Source of the DNA: Rhodanobacteraceae bacterium UBA703
GTDB taxonomy: Bacteria; Pseudomonadota; Gammaproteobacteria; Xanthomonadales; Rhodanobacteraceae
Direction of reading: 5' to 3'
NCBI GenBank assembly: GCA_002297645.1
Contig: DBMH01000223.1
Coordinates: 25,904 to 46,493, forward strand
Length of the DNA: 20,590 nucleotides
Below the pieces are notes generated by a model. The model saw only the letters and a program-made list of their open reading frames with translations, searched no databases and had not been told where the DNA came from. Shown here piece by piece: positions 8,018 through 15,730 of this stretch. Within the stretch, counting starts at the first letter, position 1, and each line of letters begins with the position of its first letter. The position numbers were made by a program, and so were the translations under genes.

Positions 8018-8272
8018 ATGAGCAGCGTGCAGGACACCGTGTTCGACATCATCGCGAAGGAGTCGGGCATCGATCGCGCGCGCATCACGCCGGAAGCGAC
8101 GCTGAAGGATCTCGAAATCCAGTCGCTCGATGCCGTCCAGATCATTTTCGAGATCGAGGACCACTTCAAGATCACGATGCCCGACCGTGACCCGAACTTC
8201 GACACCGAGTCGGTCAAGGGCCTCGTCGAGGCGGTCGAGAAGCTCGTCGCCGAAAAGCCGGCGCAAGCCTGA
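8018..8272 (+). CDS. Stand-alone acyl carrier protein
   Basis: An 84-residue acidic protein of ACP size and fold. The phosphopantetheine site lies in DLEIQSLDAVQIIFEIEDHF, with Ser36 as the attachment residue. The preceding residue is Gln, so the usual DSL becomes QSL. Helix II (LDAVQIIFEIEDHFKI) and the acidic C-terminal helix are normal. GAGGAG lies 7-12 bases before the ATG, a strong ribosome-binding site. It is followed after 23 bp by a ketoacyl synthase and is not in a fab operon (no fabD, fabG or fabF context), so it is a dedicated carrier for a secondary acyl pathway. Which acyl chain it carries cannot be read. Confidence 0.93.
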   Translation: MSSVQDTVFDIIAKESGIDRARITPEATLKDLEIQSLDAVQIIFEIEDHFKITMPDRDPNFDTESVKGLVEAVEKLVAEKPAQA

Positions 8273-8295
8273 TCGCCGGGAACAGACCTCACGCC

Positions 8296-9510
8296 ATGCA
8301 TCGCGTCGTCATCACGGGCGCCGGCGCCGTCACGCCGCTCGGACACACCGCCTCCGATACCTGGATGGCGATGCGCGAGGGTCGCTCCGCGATCGGCCCG
8401 ATCACGAGCCTCGCGCGCGAGGACCTGCGTTTCGGCATCGCCGCGGAAGTGAAGGACTTCGATCCCGCCGCGCATTTCGACGAGAAGCGCCTGATCCTGC
8501 TCGACCGCTTCACGCAGTTCGCGCTGGTCGCGGCGCGCGAAGCGATCGCCCAGTCCGGCATCGACTTCGCGGCCGACGGGCTCGGCGAGAATACCGCCGT
8601 CGTCATCGGCACCGGCATCGGCGGTGAACAGACTCACGATGCCACCAGCCGGCGTCTCTATGCCGAGAACAACCTGCGCCTCCATCCGCTGACGATCGTG
8701 CGCCTGATGGCGAACGCGCCGGCGTCGCACATCGCGATCGAATACGGCCTCAACGGCCCCGCCTTCGCCACGTCCAGCGCCTGCTCGTCGGCCAACCACG
8801 CGCTGGCCCAGGCGTTCCACATGGTGCGCAGCGGCATCGCCGATGCCGCGATCGCCGGCGGCAGCGAAGCCTGCATCACGCTCGGCACGATCAAGGCCTG
8901 GGAAGCGATGCGCGTGATGGCCGACGACACCTGCCGGCCGTTCTCGAAGCAGCGGCGCGGCATGGTGCTCGGCGAAGGCGCCGGCGTATTCGTGCTGGAA
9001 ACCCTGGAGCGCGCGCAGCGACGCGGTGCGACGATCCTCGCCGAATTCGCCGGTGCGGGCATGTCGGCCGACGCCGGCGACATCGTGTTCCCGTCGGAAG
9101 CCGGTGCGGCGCGTGCGATCGAGCGCGCGCTGAAGGACGGCGGCCTCGCGCCGACCGACGTCGACTACGTCAACGCGCATGGCACGGCGACGCCGGCGAA
9201 CGACCCGACCGAAACGAAGGCGATCCGCCGGGTGTTCGGCTCCCACGCGGATGCGCTCGCGGTCTCCTCCACGAAGTCGATGCACGGCCATGCGCTGGGC
9301 GCCGCCGGCGCGGTCGAGCTGATCGCCGCGCTCGGCGCGGTGCGCGACGGCGTCGTGCCGCCGACGGCGAACTTCGTCGATCCGGATCCGGAATGCGATC
9401 TCGACTACGTCCCGAACGTCGCGCGGGAGAAGACAGTGCGCGCCGTGCTCAGCAATTCGTTCGCGTTCGGCGGCCTCAATGCGGTCGTCGCGTTGCGACG
9501 CCCATCCTGA
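8296..9510 (+). CDS. Beta-ketoacyl-ACP synthase (FabF/FabB-type KAS)
   Basis: A 404-residue condensing enzyme of the thiolase fold. The nucleophile is Cys163 in TSSACSSANHAL, His295 lies in NAHGTATPANDP, and Lys327 and His332 lie in STKSMHGHALGAAG; this full Cys-His-His set means it should condense malonyl-ACP and not act only as a chain-length factor. The terminal NSFAFGGLNA is the standard phosphate or glycine loop. Length is close to FabF. It forms a two-gene operon with the ACP. The pair is divergent from the transporter and DegT set and may make or extend the acyl chain used by the acyltransferase gene at 3.1-4.3 kb (inference). Confidence 0.93.
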   Translation: MHRVVITGAGAVTPLGHTASDTWMAMREGRSAIGPITSLAREDLRFGIAAEVKDFDPAAHFDEKRLILLDRFTQFALVAAREAIAQSGIDFAADGLGENTAVVIGTGIGGEQTHDATSRRLYAENNLRLHPLTIVRLMANAPASHIAIEYGLNGPAFATSSACSSANHALAQAFHMVRSGIADAAIAGGSEACITLGTIKAWEAMRVMADDTCRPFSKQRRGMVLGEGAGVFVLETLERAQRRGATILAEFAGAGMSADAGDIVFPSEAGAARAIERALKDGGLAPTDVDYVNAHGTATPANDPTETKAIRRVFGSHADALAVSSTKSMHGHALGAAGAVELIAALGAVRDGVVPPTANFVDPDPECDLDYVPNVAREKTVRAVLSNSFAFGGLNAVVALRRPS

Positions 9511-9698
9511 ACGGACCGCGGAACGCGCATTTTTCCATCGGCGGCCCGCTCGAGTGACGAGGCACGCTTTCGTTCGCGGGCTTTCCCGAACGGTACCGAA
9601 CCCTTTACTTCGGTTTGCATGGCCCCGATTCAGCGCGGAGCCGATAGCTTCCTTCCCGGGTCTCGCGCTCCATCGAGCGCCTCGAAGAGGAAGAAGCC

Positions 9699-10016
9699 AT
9701 GCATCGTTCGATCCTTTCCCCTCTGCTGCTCGCACTGGCGTTGGCCACCGGCTGCGCGGTAACGGCCTCGCCGGCGCAAGCGCGCGGCGGAGTGGTCATT
9801 TACGCACCGGTCGCGCCCCCGCCCCTGCGCGCGGAAAGGATGCCGCCACCGCGCATGGGCTACGTCTGGGTCGGCGGCTCGTGGACGTGGTCGCACGGCC
9901 GCTACCACTGGAGTCCCGGCTACTGGTCACGCGCCCGTCACGGCCGCCACTACATGCCGCCGCGCTGGGAACACGGCCGTCGCGGCTGGCATCGCAGGGA
10001 CGGCTACTGGCGCTGA
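9699..10016 (+). CDS. WxxGxW (YXWGXW)-repeat exported protein, possible lipoprotein
   Basis: A 105-residue small envelope protein. The N-terminus is a signal sequence with a possible lipobox ATGC (Cys19); the run ASPAQA a few residues on would alternatively allow ordinary signal peptidase cleavage. The rest is rich in Trp, Tyr, His, Arg and Gly, with WVGGSW and WSPGYW fitting the WxxGxW repeat of the BcpO-related family and further Trp-rich segments after them. A purine-rich GAGGAAGAAG site lies just upstream. Function of the family is unknown. It converges on the outer-membrane protein gene and ends 24 bases before a strong terminator. Confidence 0.82.
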   Translation: MHRSILSPLLLALALATGCAVTASPAQARGGVVIYAPVAPPPLRAERMPPPRMGYVWVGGSWTWSHGRYHWSPGYWSRARHGRHYMPPRWEHGRRGWHRRDGYWR

Positions 10017-10040
10017 CCCGACGACAGCAAGCGGCAACGA

Positions 10041-10066
10041 AAAAGGCCCGCGCGAGCGGGCCTTTT
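10041..10066. terminator. Bidirectional intrinsic terminator with GNRA loop
   Basis: A perfect 11-bp stem (AAAAGGCCCGC paired with GCGGGCCTTTT) encloses a GCGA tetraloop. The stem begins with A4 and ends with T4, so it has a T tract on both strands. It sits between two convergent stop codons (10016 and 10089). This is the clearest terminator in the window. Confidence 0.9.
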
Positions 10067-10088
10067 CCTGTCCGGAGAATTTCCCGCG

Positions 10089-10892
10089 TCAGAAGCGGAA
10101 GCGCGCGAACAGCGACGGGCCATGGAAGTCGATGTCGAGCGTCGCATCGGAACTGCTGCGGTCGCGGCGCAGGCTGAGCTTGCTCTTGCCGTACTCGGCA
10201 CCGAGGCCGACGTTCTTCCACGGAAACCATTCCAGGCCGGCGCGAACGTTGTACAGGTGGCCGGACAGTTTGCCGCCGTTCTTCTTCAAACCGTCCGCGT
10301 CGAGATAGACGCGGAACGCGTCGGAGAACGCGTGCTTGTAGGCCAGCGTCACGACCGGGGCCACGGCGCTGTCGCTCCACTTCGCCTCCGCCGACATGGG
10401 CTCTCCTTCGAGCAGGACGCTGCCCTGCAGGCCCAGCTTCGCGCGGTAGTACGCGGCACCGAGGCCGAAGCCGAACACGTCCGCGCCACTGCCGAACCAC
10501 CAGTGGTACGCGGCACTGCCGAGGTCGATGTCGAACTTGCTGCGGAAGCTCGCCTTGAGATCGAACGGCACGCCCTCGAACTCGAAGCTGCCGTCGTACG
10601 CGCGCGTCTTGGTACGGCTCAGCGAGTAGTAGTCGAAACTGAAACCCTGCGTGTCGAACAGCAGCAGGTCCAGCCGCGCACGCGCGATGGACTGGTTGCC
10701 CTCGCCCAGGTCGAGCTTGCCGAGCGAGCCGACCGACCGCACGCTGGACTCCAGCGTGGCCTTGGTGTCGAGATCGGAGCCGCCCACCCAGACGCTGATG
10801 CGATCGAGCGCCGGCGACTGGGCGTGAGCCGAGCCGCAGCAGACCACCGCCCCCAGAACGAAAAGCGCCTTCCGCGCGAAATTCGGATTCAT
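10089..10892 (-). CDS. Outer-membrane beta-barrel protein
   Basis: A 267-residue protein with a 24-residue signal peptide ending GSAHA. The mature chain alternates hydrophobic and polar residues in strands rich in Tyr, Phe and Gly (for example FGFGLGAAYYRAKLGL and YNVRAGLEWFPWKNVGLGAEY) and ends in FARFRF. The terminal Phe is the BAM recognition signal of outer-membrane barrels. Length suggests 8 to 10 strands. GGGGAG precedes the ATG. It follows the AraC gene by 77 bp in the same direction and may be co-transcribed with it. No pore or ligand function can be assigned. Confidence 0.8.
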   Translation of the reverse strand: MNPNFARKALFVLGAVVCCGSAHAQSPALDRISVWVGGSDLDTKATLESSVRSVGSLGKLDLGEGNQSIARARLDLLLFDTQGFSFDYYSLSRTKTRAYDGSFEFEGVPFDLKASFRSKFDIDLGSAAYHWWFGSGADVFGFGLGAAYYRAKLGLQGSVLLEGEPMSAEAKWSDSAVAPVVTLAYKHAFSDAFRVYLDADGLKKNGGKLSGHLYNVRAGLEWFPWKNVGLGAEYGKSKLSLRRDRSSSDATLDIDFHGPSLFARFRF

Positions 10893-10969
10893 GAGTCTCC
10901 CCCTGTCGTGGACGCGAAAACCTCAATGGTGACGGCTTCCCTCTGCTTTTGCAAAGAACGCCGGAAGGA

Positions 10970-11788
10970 TCATTCGCTTCCGCCGCCATGTCGTTCTCCC
11001 GCCTTCGCGTAGTCGGCTGGCGTACGTCCGACGAGCCTCCGGAAGTCGCGGATCAGATGCGCCTGATCGGCGTAGCCGAGGTCGAACGCCAATGCGGCCC
11101 AATCGCAGCCGAGGCCTTCGTCGATGCGCGCCAGTGCCTCGTGAAGCCGGTAGCGCTGGATCACCCACTTGGGCGGCACGCCCACGCAGTCCCGGAACTG
11201 GCGCTGCAGCGTACGCAGGCCGACGGAGAACTCGCGAACGACTTGCTCGATGCGCGTGATCCCGCGATCGGCGGCCATGCGGCCGGCGATGCGCATCATG
11301 CGTTCGCAGGTGTCGTTCACTCGCGCGTTCCGGGCACGCAGGAAACGCTCCAGCACCGCCGCCGTGCCGCGATGATCGACCTCGGCGAGCGCCTGCCGCG
11401 CCAGACTCCCGCCGGATTCGCCGAATACCGCCTGCAGGGCGATCGTACGATCGGCATAGGCGGAGACGGGCCCGTCGATGAACGGCCGGAAGCCGCCCGG
11501 ATGGAACTTGATGCCGAACACACGCCCCTTTCCGGCAAGCACGCGCGTGAAACGTCGCGTCGCCGGACCGGCGAGCATCGCGTCCTCCCCTTCGAGCACG
11601 ATGTGCACGACCGGATGCGGCAGCGTCTCGCGCACCAGCGCTTCGCGGAGATCCCATTCGACGGTCCAGTAGTGCTCGACGAACGGCGCGAGGTCCGGCG
11701 ACGGCCAGTAGCGCCAGTGCCTGATCGCCGGCACGACGTCGCCGGAATACAGGATCCCGCGTGGCTTGTCGTGCTTCCGGCTGACCAT
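10970..11788 (-). CDS. AraC-family transcriptional regulator
   Basis: A 272-residue regulator. The N-terminal domain (about 1-130) contains YWPSPDLAPFVEHYWTVEWD and FGIKFHPGGFRPFI, the DUF6597-type sensory domain. The C-terminal AraC domain shows two helix-turn-helix units, FSVGLRTLQRQFRDCVGV (187-204) and LAFDLGYADQAHLIRDFRR (233-251), followed by GRTPADY. The start at 11788 is chosen because the family begins about there and because it leaves 81 bp for a promoter before the divergent DUF3224 gene; in-frame starts at 11830 and 11842 would leave only 39 or 27 bp. No start has a well-placed ribosome site. It may control the adjacent barrel and DUF3224 genes (inference from position). Confidence 0.88.
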   Translation of the reverse strand: MVSRKHDKPRGILYSGDVVPAIRHWRYWPSPDLAPFVEHYWTVEWDLREALVRETLPHPVVHIVLEGEDAMLAGPATRRFTRVLAGKGRVFGIKFHPGGFRPFIDGPVSAYADRTIALQAVFGESGGSLARQALAEVDHRGTAAVLERFLRARNARVNDTCERMMRIAGRMAADRGITRIEQVVREFSVGLRTLQRQFRDCVGVPPKWVIQRYRLHEALARIDEGLGCDWAALAFDLGYADQAHLIRDFRRLVGRTPADYAKAGERHGGGSE

Positions 11789-11869
11789 GTCGCGTTTGTT
11801 CAATCCCCCGGAGATCGCCCGCGCGAACATCGGCCCGCACATGTCCCGTCGTCACGCAAGGAAGTCACA

Positions 11870-12361
11870 ATGCGTCCCTCCGGCGCCTTCCCTCTCGCGT
11901 TCGCGCTGCTGCTTGGGGCGTCCGCATCCGCTCTCTCACGAAACCCGCAGGAAACTCCGATGAAGCACCAGGCAAAAGGTCCGTTCGACGTGACGCTGCA
12001 AGCCCTCGAAGCCTACAACACGGACGAGGACGCCGGCCTCGGACGACGCTCGATCGACAAGCGGTTCCACGGCGACCTCGAGGCGACGAGCCGGGGAGAA
12101 ATGCTCAGCGCCGGTGGCGCGGTCAAGGGCTCCGCCGGCTACGTCGCGATCGAGCGCGTGACCGGCACGCTGCATGGTCGCCGCGGCAGCTTCACGCTGC
12201 AGCACTTCGCGACGATGACGCGAGGCGAGCCGCATCTGAACATCGTCGTCGTGCCCGATTCCGGCAGCGAGGGGCTCACGGGCCTGAGCGGCTCCATGAA
12301 GATCGTCATCGCGGAAGGCGGCAAGCACTCCTACGAGTTCGACTACGAATTCGCGGAGTGA
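11870..12361 (+). CDS. Exported DUF3224-domain protein
   Basis: A 163-residue protein. Residues from about 30 onward match DUF3224, a small lipocalin-like beta-barrel family: KGPFDVTL, KRFHGDLEATSRGEMLSA, GYVAIERVTGTLHGRRGSF and the end HSYEFDYEF. Preceding it is a signal-peptide-like N-terminus (MRPSGAFPLAFALLLGASASA) with AAGGAAG just upstream, favouring this start. A second ATG at 11960 also has AGGAAA before it and would give the usual cytoplasmic family length of about 133 residues; both products may be made. Family function is unknown. It is divergent from the AraC regulator. Confidence 0.78.
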   Translation: MRPSGAFPLAFALLLGASASALSRNPQETPMKHQAKGPFDVTLQALEAYNTDEDAGLGRRSIDKRFHGDLEATSRGEMLSAGGAVKGSAGYVAIERVTGTLHGRRGSFTLQHFATMTRGEPHLNIVVVPDSGSEGLTGLSGSMKIVIAEGGKHSYEFDYEFAE

Positions 12362-12424
12362 CGCCTGCCTGGAGCGCACCGCGCACGTCGGACTGCACGG
12401 CGCACTCCGGCGACAGGCCTTCCG

Positions 12425-12450
12425 CGCCTGCCCGCGTGCGCCGGCAGGCG
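12425..12450. terminator. Hairpin between convergent genes
   Basis: CGCCTGCC (12425-12432) pairs perfectly with GGCAGGCG (12443-12450) around a 10-nt loop. It lies between the convergent stops at 12361 and 12477. It lacks a T tract. Probably a bidirectional transcription end. Confidence 0.45.
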
Positions 12451-12476
12451 TCGGACGGATCGGATTTCGCGCGCGC

Positions 12477-13826
12477 TCAGAGCGAGCGCGCGAGCTCCGC
12501 GGCAACCTGCTTCGCCGCCTCGAGCGTCCTGGCGACGTCTTCATGCGTGTGCGCGGTCGAGACGAACAGGTTCTCGTAGGCGCCCGGATGGAACAGCACG
12601 CCGCGCGCGAGCATGCCGCGCCACCAGACATCGAAGATCTTCTGGTCGGCGTGGCGCTCGGCGTCGCGATAGTTGTGGATCGAATCCTTCGCGAACCAGA
12701 CCTGCATCAGCGGGCCGATGCCGACGACGTAGGCCGGCAGGCCGGCGTCCTTCAACACCTTTTCCAGACCGTGGCGCAGCGCGTCGGACACCGCGTCGAG
12801 CTTTTCGTACAGGCCCGGCGTACGCAGTTCGTCGAGGGCGGCATTCGCCGCCGCGATCGCGATGCCGTTGGCGCTGTAGGTGCCGGCCATCGACACCGTG
12901 CCGTTGGCGACCAGCGCCATGATGTCGGCGCGTCCGCCCATCGCCGCGACCGGGAAGCCACCGCCGATGCCTTTCGCGAACACCGACAGGTCCGGCGTGA
13001 TGCCGAGGCGTCCCTGCGCGCCGGCGAGTCCCAGGCGGAAACCGGTGATGACCTCGTCGAAGATCAGCACGATGCCGTGCTTCGCCGTGAGCTCGCGCAT
13101 CGCCTCGAGATAGCCGGGCTTGGGCAGGATGCAACCGGTGTTGCACATGACCGGTTCGGTCAGCACGGCCGCGATCGAGTCGCCGTGGCGCGCGATCGTC
13201 TCGGCGAGCACGTCGGCGTCGTTCCACGGCAGGATGATGAGATTCTCTTCCACGCCCTTCGGCATGCCCGGACCCTGCGGCACCGGAATCGGATGGTCGT
13301 CCGGCCCGGCCTTGGCGATGTTCGGATGCTTGCTCCAGTACACGCCGTCCGAGAAGCCGTGGTACATGCCCTCGAAGCGGATGATCTTGTTGCGCTTGGT
13401 GAACGCACGCGCGAGACGCGTCGCGTACAGGACGGCCTCGGTGCCGGTGTTGCACAGGCGCACCATGTCCACGCTCGGGATCGCGTCGACGATCTTCTGC
13501 GCAAGGCGCGCTTCGTCGGCCGTCGGCAGCGCGAACACGGTGCCGCGACTCTGGATGAAGTCGACCACGGCCTGCGTCACGCGCGGCGGGCGATGGCCGA
13601 AGATCATCGGGCCGAGGCCGAGCAGGTAGTCGATGTATTCGTTGCCGTCGACGTCGGTCAGGTGCGAGCCCTCGCCCTTGTCGACGAACAGCGGATACGG
13701 ATTCCAGCCCGACCACGTCGCGCGCGCGGTGCTGTTGACGCCGCCGGGGATGAGCGTGCAGGCGGCACCGAACAGTTCGGCGCTGCGGTGCGTGTCGAGG
13801 CCGGGGACGAGTTGGGGGTTGGACAT
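12477..13826 (-). CDS. Class III aminotransferase, glutamate-1-semialdehyde-aminomutase-like
   Basis: A 449-residue PLP enzyme. Landmarks are LIPGGVNSTARAT (25-37), NTGTEAVLYATRLARAF (126-142), IIRFEGMYHG, LTEPV with Glu224, the cofactor Asp257 in FDEVITGFR, and the Schiff-base Lys285 in VFAKGIGGGFPVAA. The general pattern is that of HemL, but the N-terminal word differs from the usual LIPGGVNSPVRAF, the substrate-region residues differ, and the chain is about 20 residues longer. I therefore call it a paralogue of unknown substrate. GAGG lies 8-11 bases before the ATG at 13826; an ATG at 13865 would add 13 residues. It lies 126 bp after a HAD phosphatase gene in the same direction, suggesting a shared pathway on a phosphorylated amino compound (inference). 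Confidence 0.85.
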   Translation of the reverse strand: MSNPQLVPGLDTHRSAELFGAACTLIPGGVNSTARATWSGWNPYPLFVDKGEGSHLTDVDGNEYIDYLLGLGPMIFGHRPPRVTQAVVDFIQSRGTVFALPTADEARLAQKIVDAIPSVDMVRLCNTGTEAVLYATRLARAFTKRNKIIRFEGMYHGFSDGVYWSKHPNIAKAGPDDHPIPVPQGPGMPKGVEENLIILPWNDADVLAETIARHGDSIAAVLTEPVMCNTGCILPKPGYLEAMRELTAKHGIVLIFDEVITGFRLGLAGAQGRLGITPDLSVFAKGIGGGFPVAAMGGRADIMALVANGTVSMAGTYSANGIAIAAANAALDELRTPGLYEKLDAVSDALRHGLEKVLKDAGLPAYVVGIGPLMQVWFAKDSIHNYRDAERHADQKIFDVWWRGMLARGVLFHPGAYENLFVSTAHTHEDVARTLEAAKQVAAELARSL

Positions 13827-13885
13827 GGGACTACCTCGGGAAGAAAGGCTGGTTGTTTGCCGCACGCCGGCTCGTCGCCGCCATT

Positions 13886-13899
13886 CCCGCGCAAGCGGG
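13886..13899. repeat. REP-like short palindrome
   Basis: CCCGC-GCAA-GCGGG inside the longer word CATTCCCGCGCAAGCGGGGA. This resembles the dispersed 'CATTCCCGCGAAAGCGGGAAT' palindromes common in Xanthomonadales intergenic regions (from memory). Only one copy was noticed in the window. It lies between the phosphatase and the aminotransferase. Confidence 0.5.
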
Positions 13900-13920
13900 G
13901 AACGACGGCGTGGATGGCGT

Positions 13921-13938
13921 GGCGGCGACGGCGCCGCC
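13921..13938. other. GC hairpin between phosphatase and aminotransferase
   Basis: GGCGGCG pairs perfectly with CGCCGCC around ACGG. It starts 14 bases beyond the phosphatase stop in transcription order. With the REP-like palindrome it may weaken read-through into the aminotransferase gene or protect the upstream mRNA 3' end. No T tract. Confidence 0.35.
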
Positions 13939-13952
13939 GGGAGGCGATGGCG

Positions 13953-14654
13953 TCAGGCCGCCTGCAGCGACGGTGCCAGCGGCACCTCGCCGCCGTGCAC
14001 GGCGAGTTCGCCGGCGATCAGGGTCGGCAGCAGGTCGAGCGCGTCGACGAAGCTGGTGATCGGCACGTACGGGATGCCGGCGGAACGGCAATGCTCGATC
14101 AGGCGATGCTTGGCGAACACGAGATCGGCTTCGCCGGCGACGCAGAAATCCGAAGCGCCGTCGCCGATCACCAGCACGCGCTGGCGTGCGGCATGGGCGC
14201 TGCCGGAGGTGGAACACTTGCAGTTGCCGCTGCGGCAGTTCGCGCTGGCGTACGGGAAATCGAGCTTCCAGCCGCGCTCGCCGACGGCCTCGAGGCGGTT
14301 GGCGATGATCGGCAGGTCCGTCAGCCCGTAATTGCCGAGGATGCGGCGGATCGCGTAGTCGAGACCGTCGCTGACGACCGCCATCGGCACGCCGGCCTCG
14401 CGCACGGCCTCGGCGAACGCCGGGAAGGCGCGGTCCATGGCCATGCCGTCGAGATGCGCATCGAGCTCTTCGCGGCTGGCGTCGAGCAGTGCGATCTGGC
14501 GCTCCATGCATTCGCGCGAGCCGATCTCGCCGCGCTTCCAGGCCTGCTCGATGTCCTGCCAGCCGGGGCGGCCGAAGCGCTCGAGCACGGAATCGGTGAT
14601 GTCCTCGACGGAAACGGTGCCGTCGAAATCACACAGGATGGTCCACTGCGACAC
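13953..14654 (-). CDS. MtnX-like HAD-IB phosphatase
   Basis: A 233-residue HAD phosphatase of the MtnX/PHOSPHO-type group. Motif I is CDFDGTVS (nucleophile Asp9, acid Asp11), motif II is VVSDG (Ser95), and motif IV is VIGDGASDFCVA (Asp165, Asp169). A Cys cluster NCRSGNCKC (139-147), which probably supplies the motif III Lys146, resembles the Cys-rich cap loop of PHOSPHO phosphatases. I take the GTG at 14654 as the start because AGGAAA lies 7-12 bases before it; an upstream TTG at 14678 would add eight residues. MtnX acts in methionine salvage, but no other salvage gene is here; the neighbour is a class III aminotransferase, so the true substrate may be another phosphorylated small molecule. 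Confidence 0.82.
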   Translation of the reverse strand: MSQWTILCDFDGTVSVEDITDSVLERFGRPGWQDIEQAWKRGEIGSRECMERQIALLDASREELDAHLDGMAMDRAFPAFAEAVREAGVPMAVVSDGLDYAIRRILGNYGLTDLPIIANRLEAVGERGWKLDFPYASANCRSGNCKCSTSGSAHAARQRVLVIGDGASDFCVAGEADLVFAKHRLIEHCRSAGIPYVPITSFVDALDLLPTLIAGELAVHGGEVPLAPSLQAA

Positions 14655-14765
14655 GGGAAATTTCCTGCTCCCGAGCAACCGGAAGCTTGCCCGGCCAGCA
14701 TAGCGGCGGGCGTCTTTCGGCCGGCTTTCGGGTGGCCCGGAAGGGCCTGGCCGGTGGCGGCGGCG

Positions 14766-15662
14766 TCAGCCGGCGCCGGACGGCTGCAGCTTCTTCAGGT
14801 AAGCCGGCATCGGCGGCTCCGCATAGCCATGCGCCAGCGCCCATTCCCGGCATTGCTTCTGCGCTTCGGCGAGATGGGGAAACGCTGTCGCGTCGATCGG
14901 CCGGTGGAAGATCTGTTCGAGGATCGGCTGCGCACCGGTGCGGTCGGCGGCGACCGATTCGCCTTGGCGCAGCCCCGGGTCGGCGCCGTGCTGCAGCAGC
15001 CAGTAGAGCTTGTCGAATGCGCCGTGGGCGTAGAAGAAGGCCACCGAATGCGGGCTCATGTGCTTGTCCAGCGCGTTCACGTCCGCGCCGGACTCGACCA
15101 GCGCCTGCACGTTGTCCCAGCGGTCGGCGAGCTGCGCGACGATCAGCAGCGGCTCGTCGATGGCGTTGCGCGCATTCACGTCGCCCCCGTGCCGCGCGAA
15201 CAGCCGCACGACCTCCGGTGGCGCGAACTTCGCGACGTAGACCATCGCGTTCTCGCCATTGCCGGTCAGCGCGTTCGGATCGGCGCCGTTCTCCAGCAAC
15301 GCCTGCGTGCCGGCGATGTTGGCAGGCGCCATCGCCGGCCACAGCAGCAGCGGCATGCCCTTCTTCGAGCGCTGGTTCGGATCGACGCGCCCTTCGCGCA
15401 CGAGCCTGATCACCTTCGCCGTGTCGCCGCTCGCCGCGGCGGCGGCGAGCTCGCGCGCCGGTCCGTCGAAATGTGCCTCCAGGTCGGAAGCGAGGCCGGG
15501 AGTCTGCTGCGACCGTGGCGATGCAAGAGGCGAATTCATCGGGGATACCTCGGAATCGGGCGGGGCCGCACCGGAACACGCGACCACCGCCAGGGCCAGC
15601 ACGAGGCCGGCGGACTTCGGCCGGTAGGCGTGCGCGCAGATCGGCATGCGCGGAAGAGTCAT
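14766..15662 (-). CDS. Ankyrin-repeat lipoprotein, candidate immunity protein to the adjacent lipase
   Basis: A 298-residue exported lipoprotein. The N-terminus has a hydrophobic run ending in a lipobox VVAC (Cys29); the next residue is Ser, not Asp, so the Lol system should send it to the outer membrane facing the periplasm. After a Ser/Pro linker (30-60), about five ankyrin-type units follow: VREGRVDPN, LLENGADPNALTGNGENAM, ARHGGDVNARNAIDEP, LVESGADVNALDK and LLQHGADPG. The last 50 residues are helical and not repeat-like. It starts 68 bp after the lipase-like gene in the same direction, the usual spot for an immunity gene. No clear ribosome site is seen, so the start is uncertain by a few codons. 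Lipobox and repeats are visible; the immunity role is inference. Confidence 0.8.
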   Translation of the reverse strand: MTLPRMPICAHAYRPKSAGLVLALAVVACSGAAPPDSEVSPMNSPLASPRSQQTPGLASDLEAHFDGPARELAAAAASGDTAKVIRLVREGRVDPNQRSKKGMPLLLWPAMAPANIAGTQALLENGADPNALTGNGENAMVYVAKFAPPEVVRLFARHGGDVNARNAIDEPLLIVAQLADRWDNVQALVESGADVNALDKHMSPHSVAFFYAHGAFDKLYWLLQHGADPGLRQGESVAADRTGAQPILEQIFHRPIDATAFPHLAEAQKQCREWALAHGYAEPPMPAYLKKLQPSGAG

Positions 15663-15730
15663 GGGATCAAGGCTAGCGCATCGCCGTGACGCTTGTCGCG
15701 ACGGCGGCGCAAGCGACCACGGTCGCGCGA

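Noticed and set aside
9595..9614. ACCGAA/TTCGGT hairpin between the ketoacyl synthase and the WxxGxW gene
   Set aside because: Only six pairs with an eight-base loop and no T tract; too weak to list as a terminator or operator.
12477..13826. Housekeeping hemL
   Set aside because: The N-terminal signature and length depart from HemL, and the context is not tetrapyrrole-related; a paralogue is more likely, although phylogeny could change this.
12543..15689. A 1048-codon open frame on the plus strand
   Set aside because: It is antisense to three well-supported genes (aminotransferase, phosphatase, ankyrin lipoprotein), is rich in Arg, Ala, Val and Asp without any domain, and exists because high GC removes stops.
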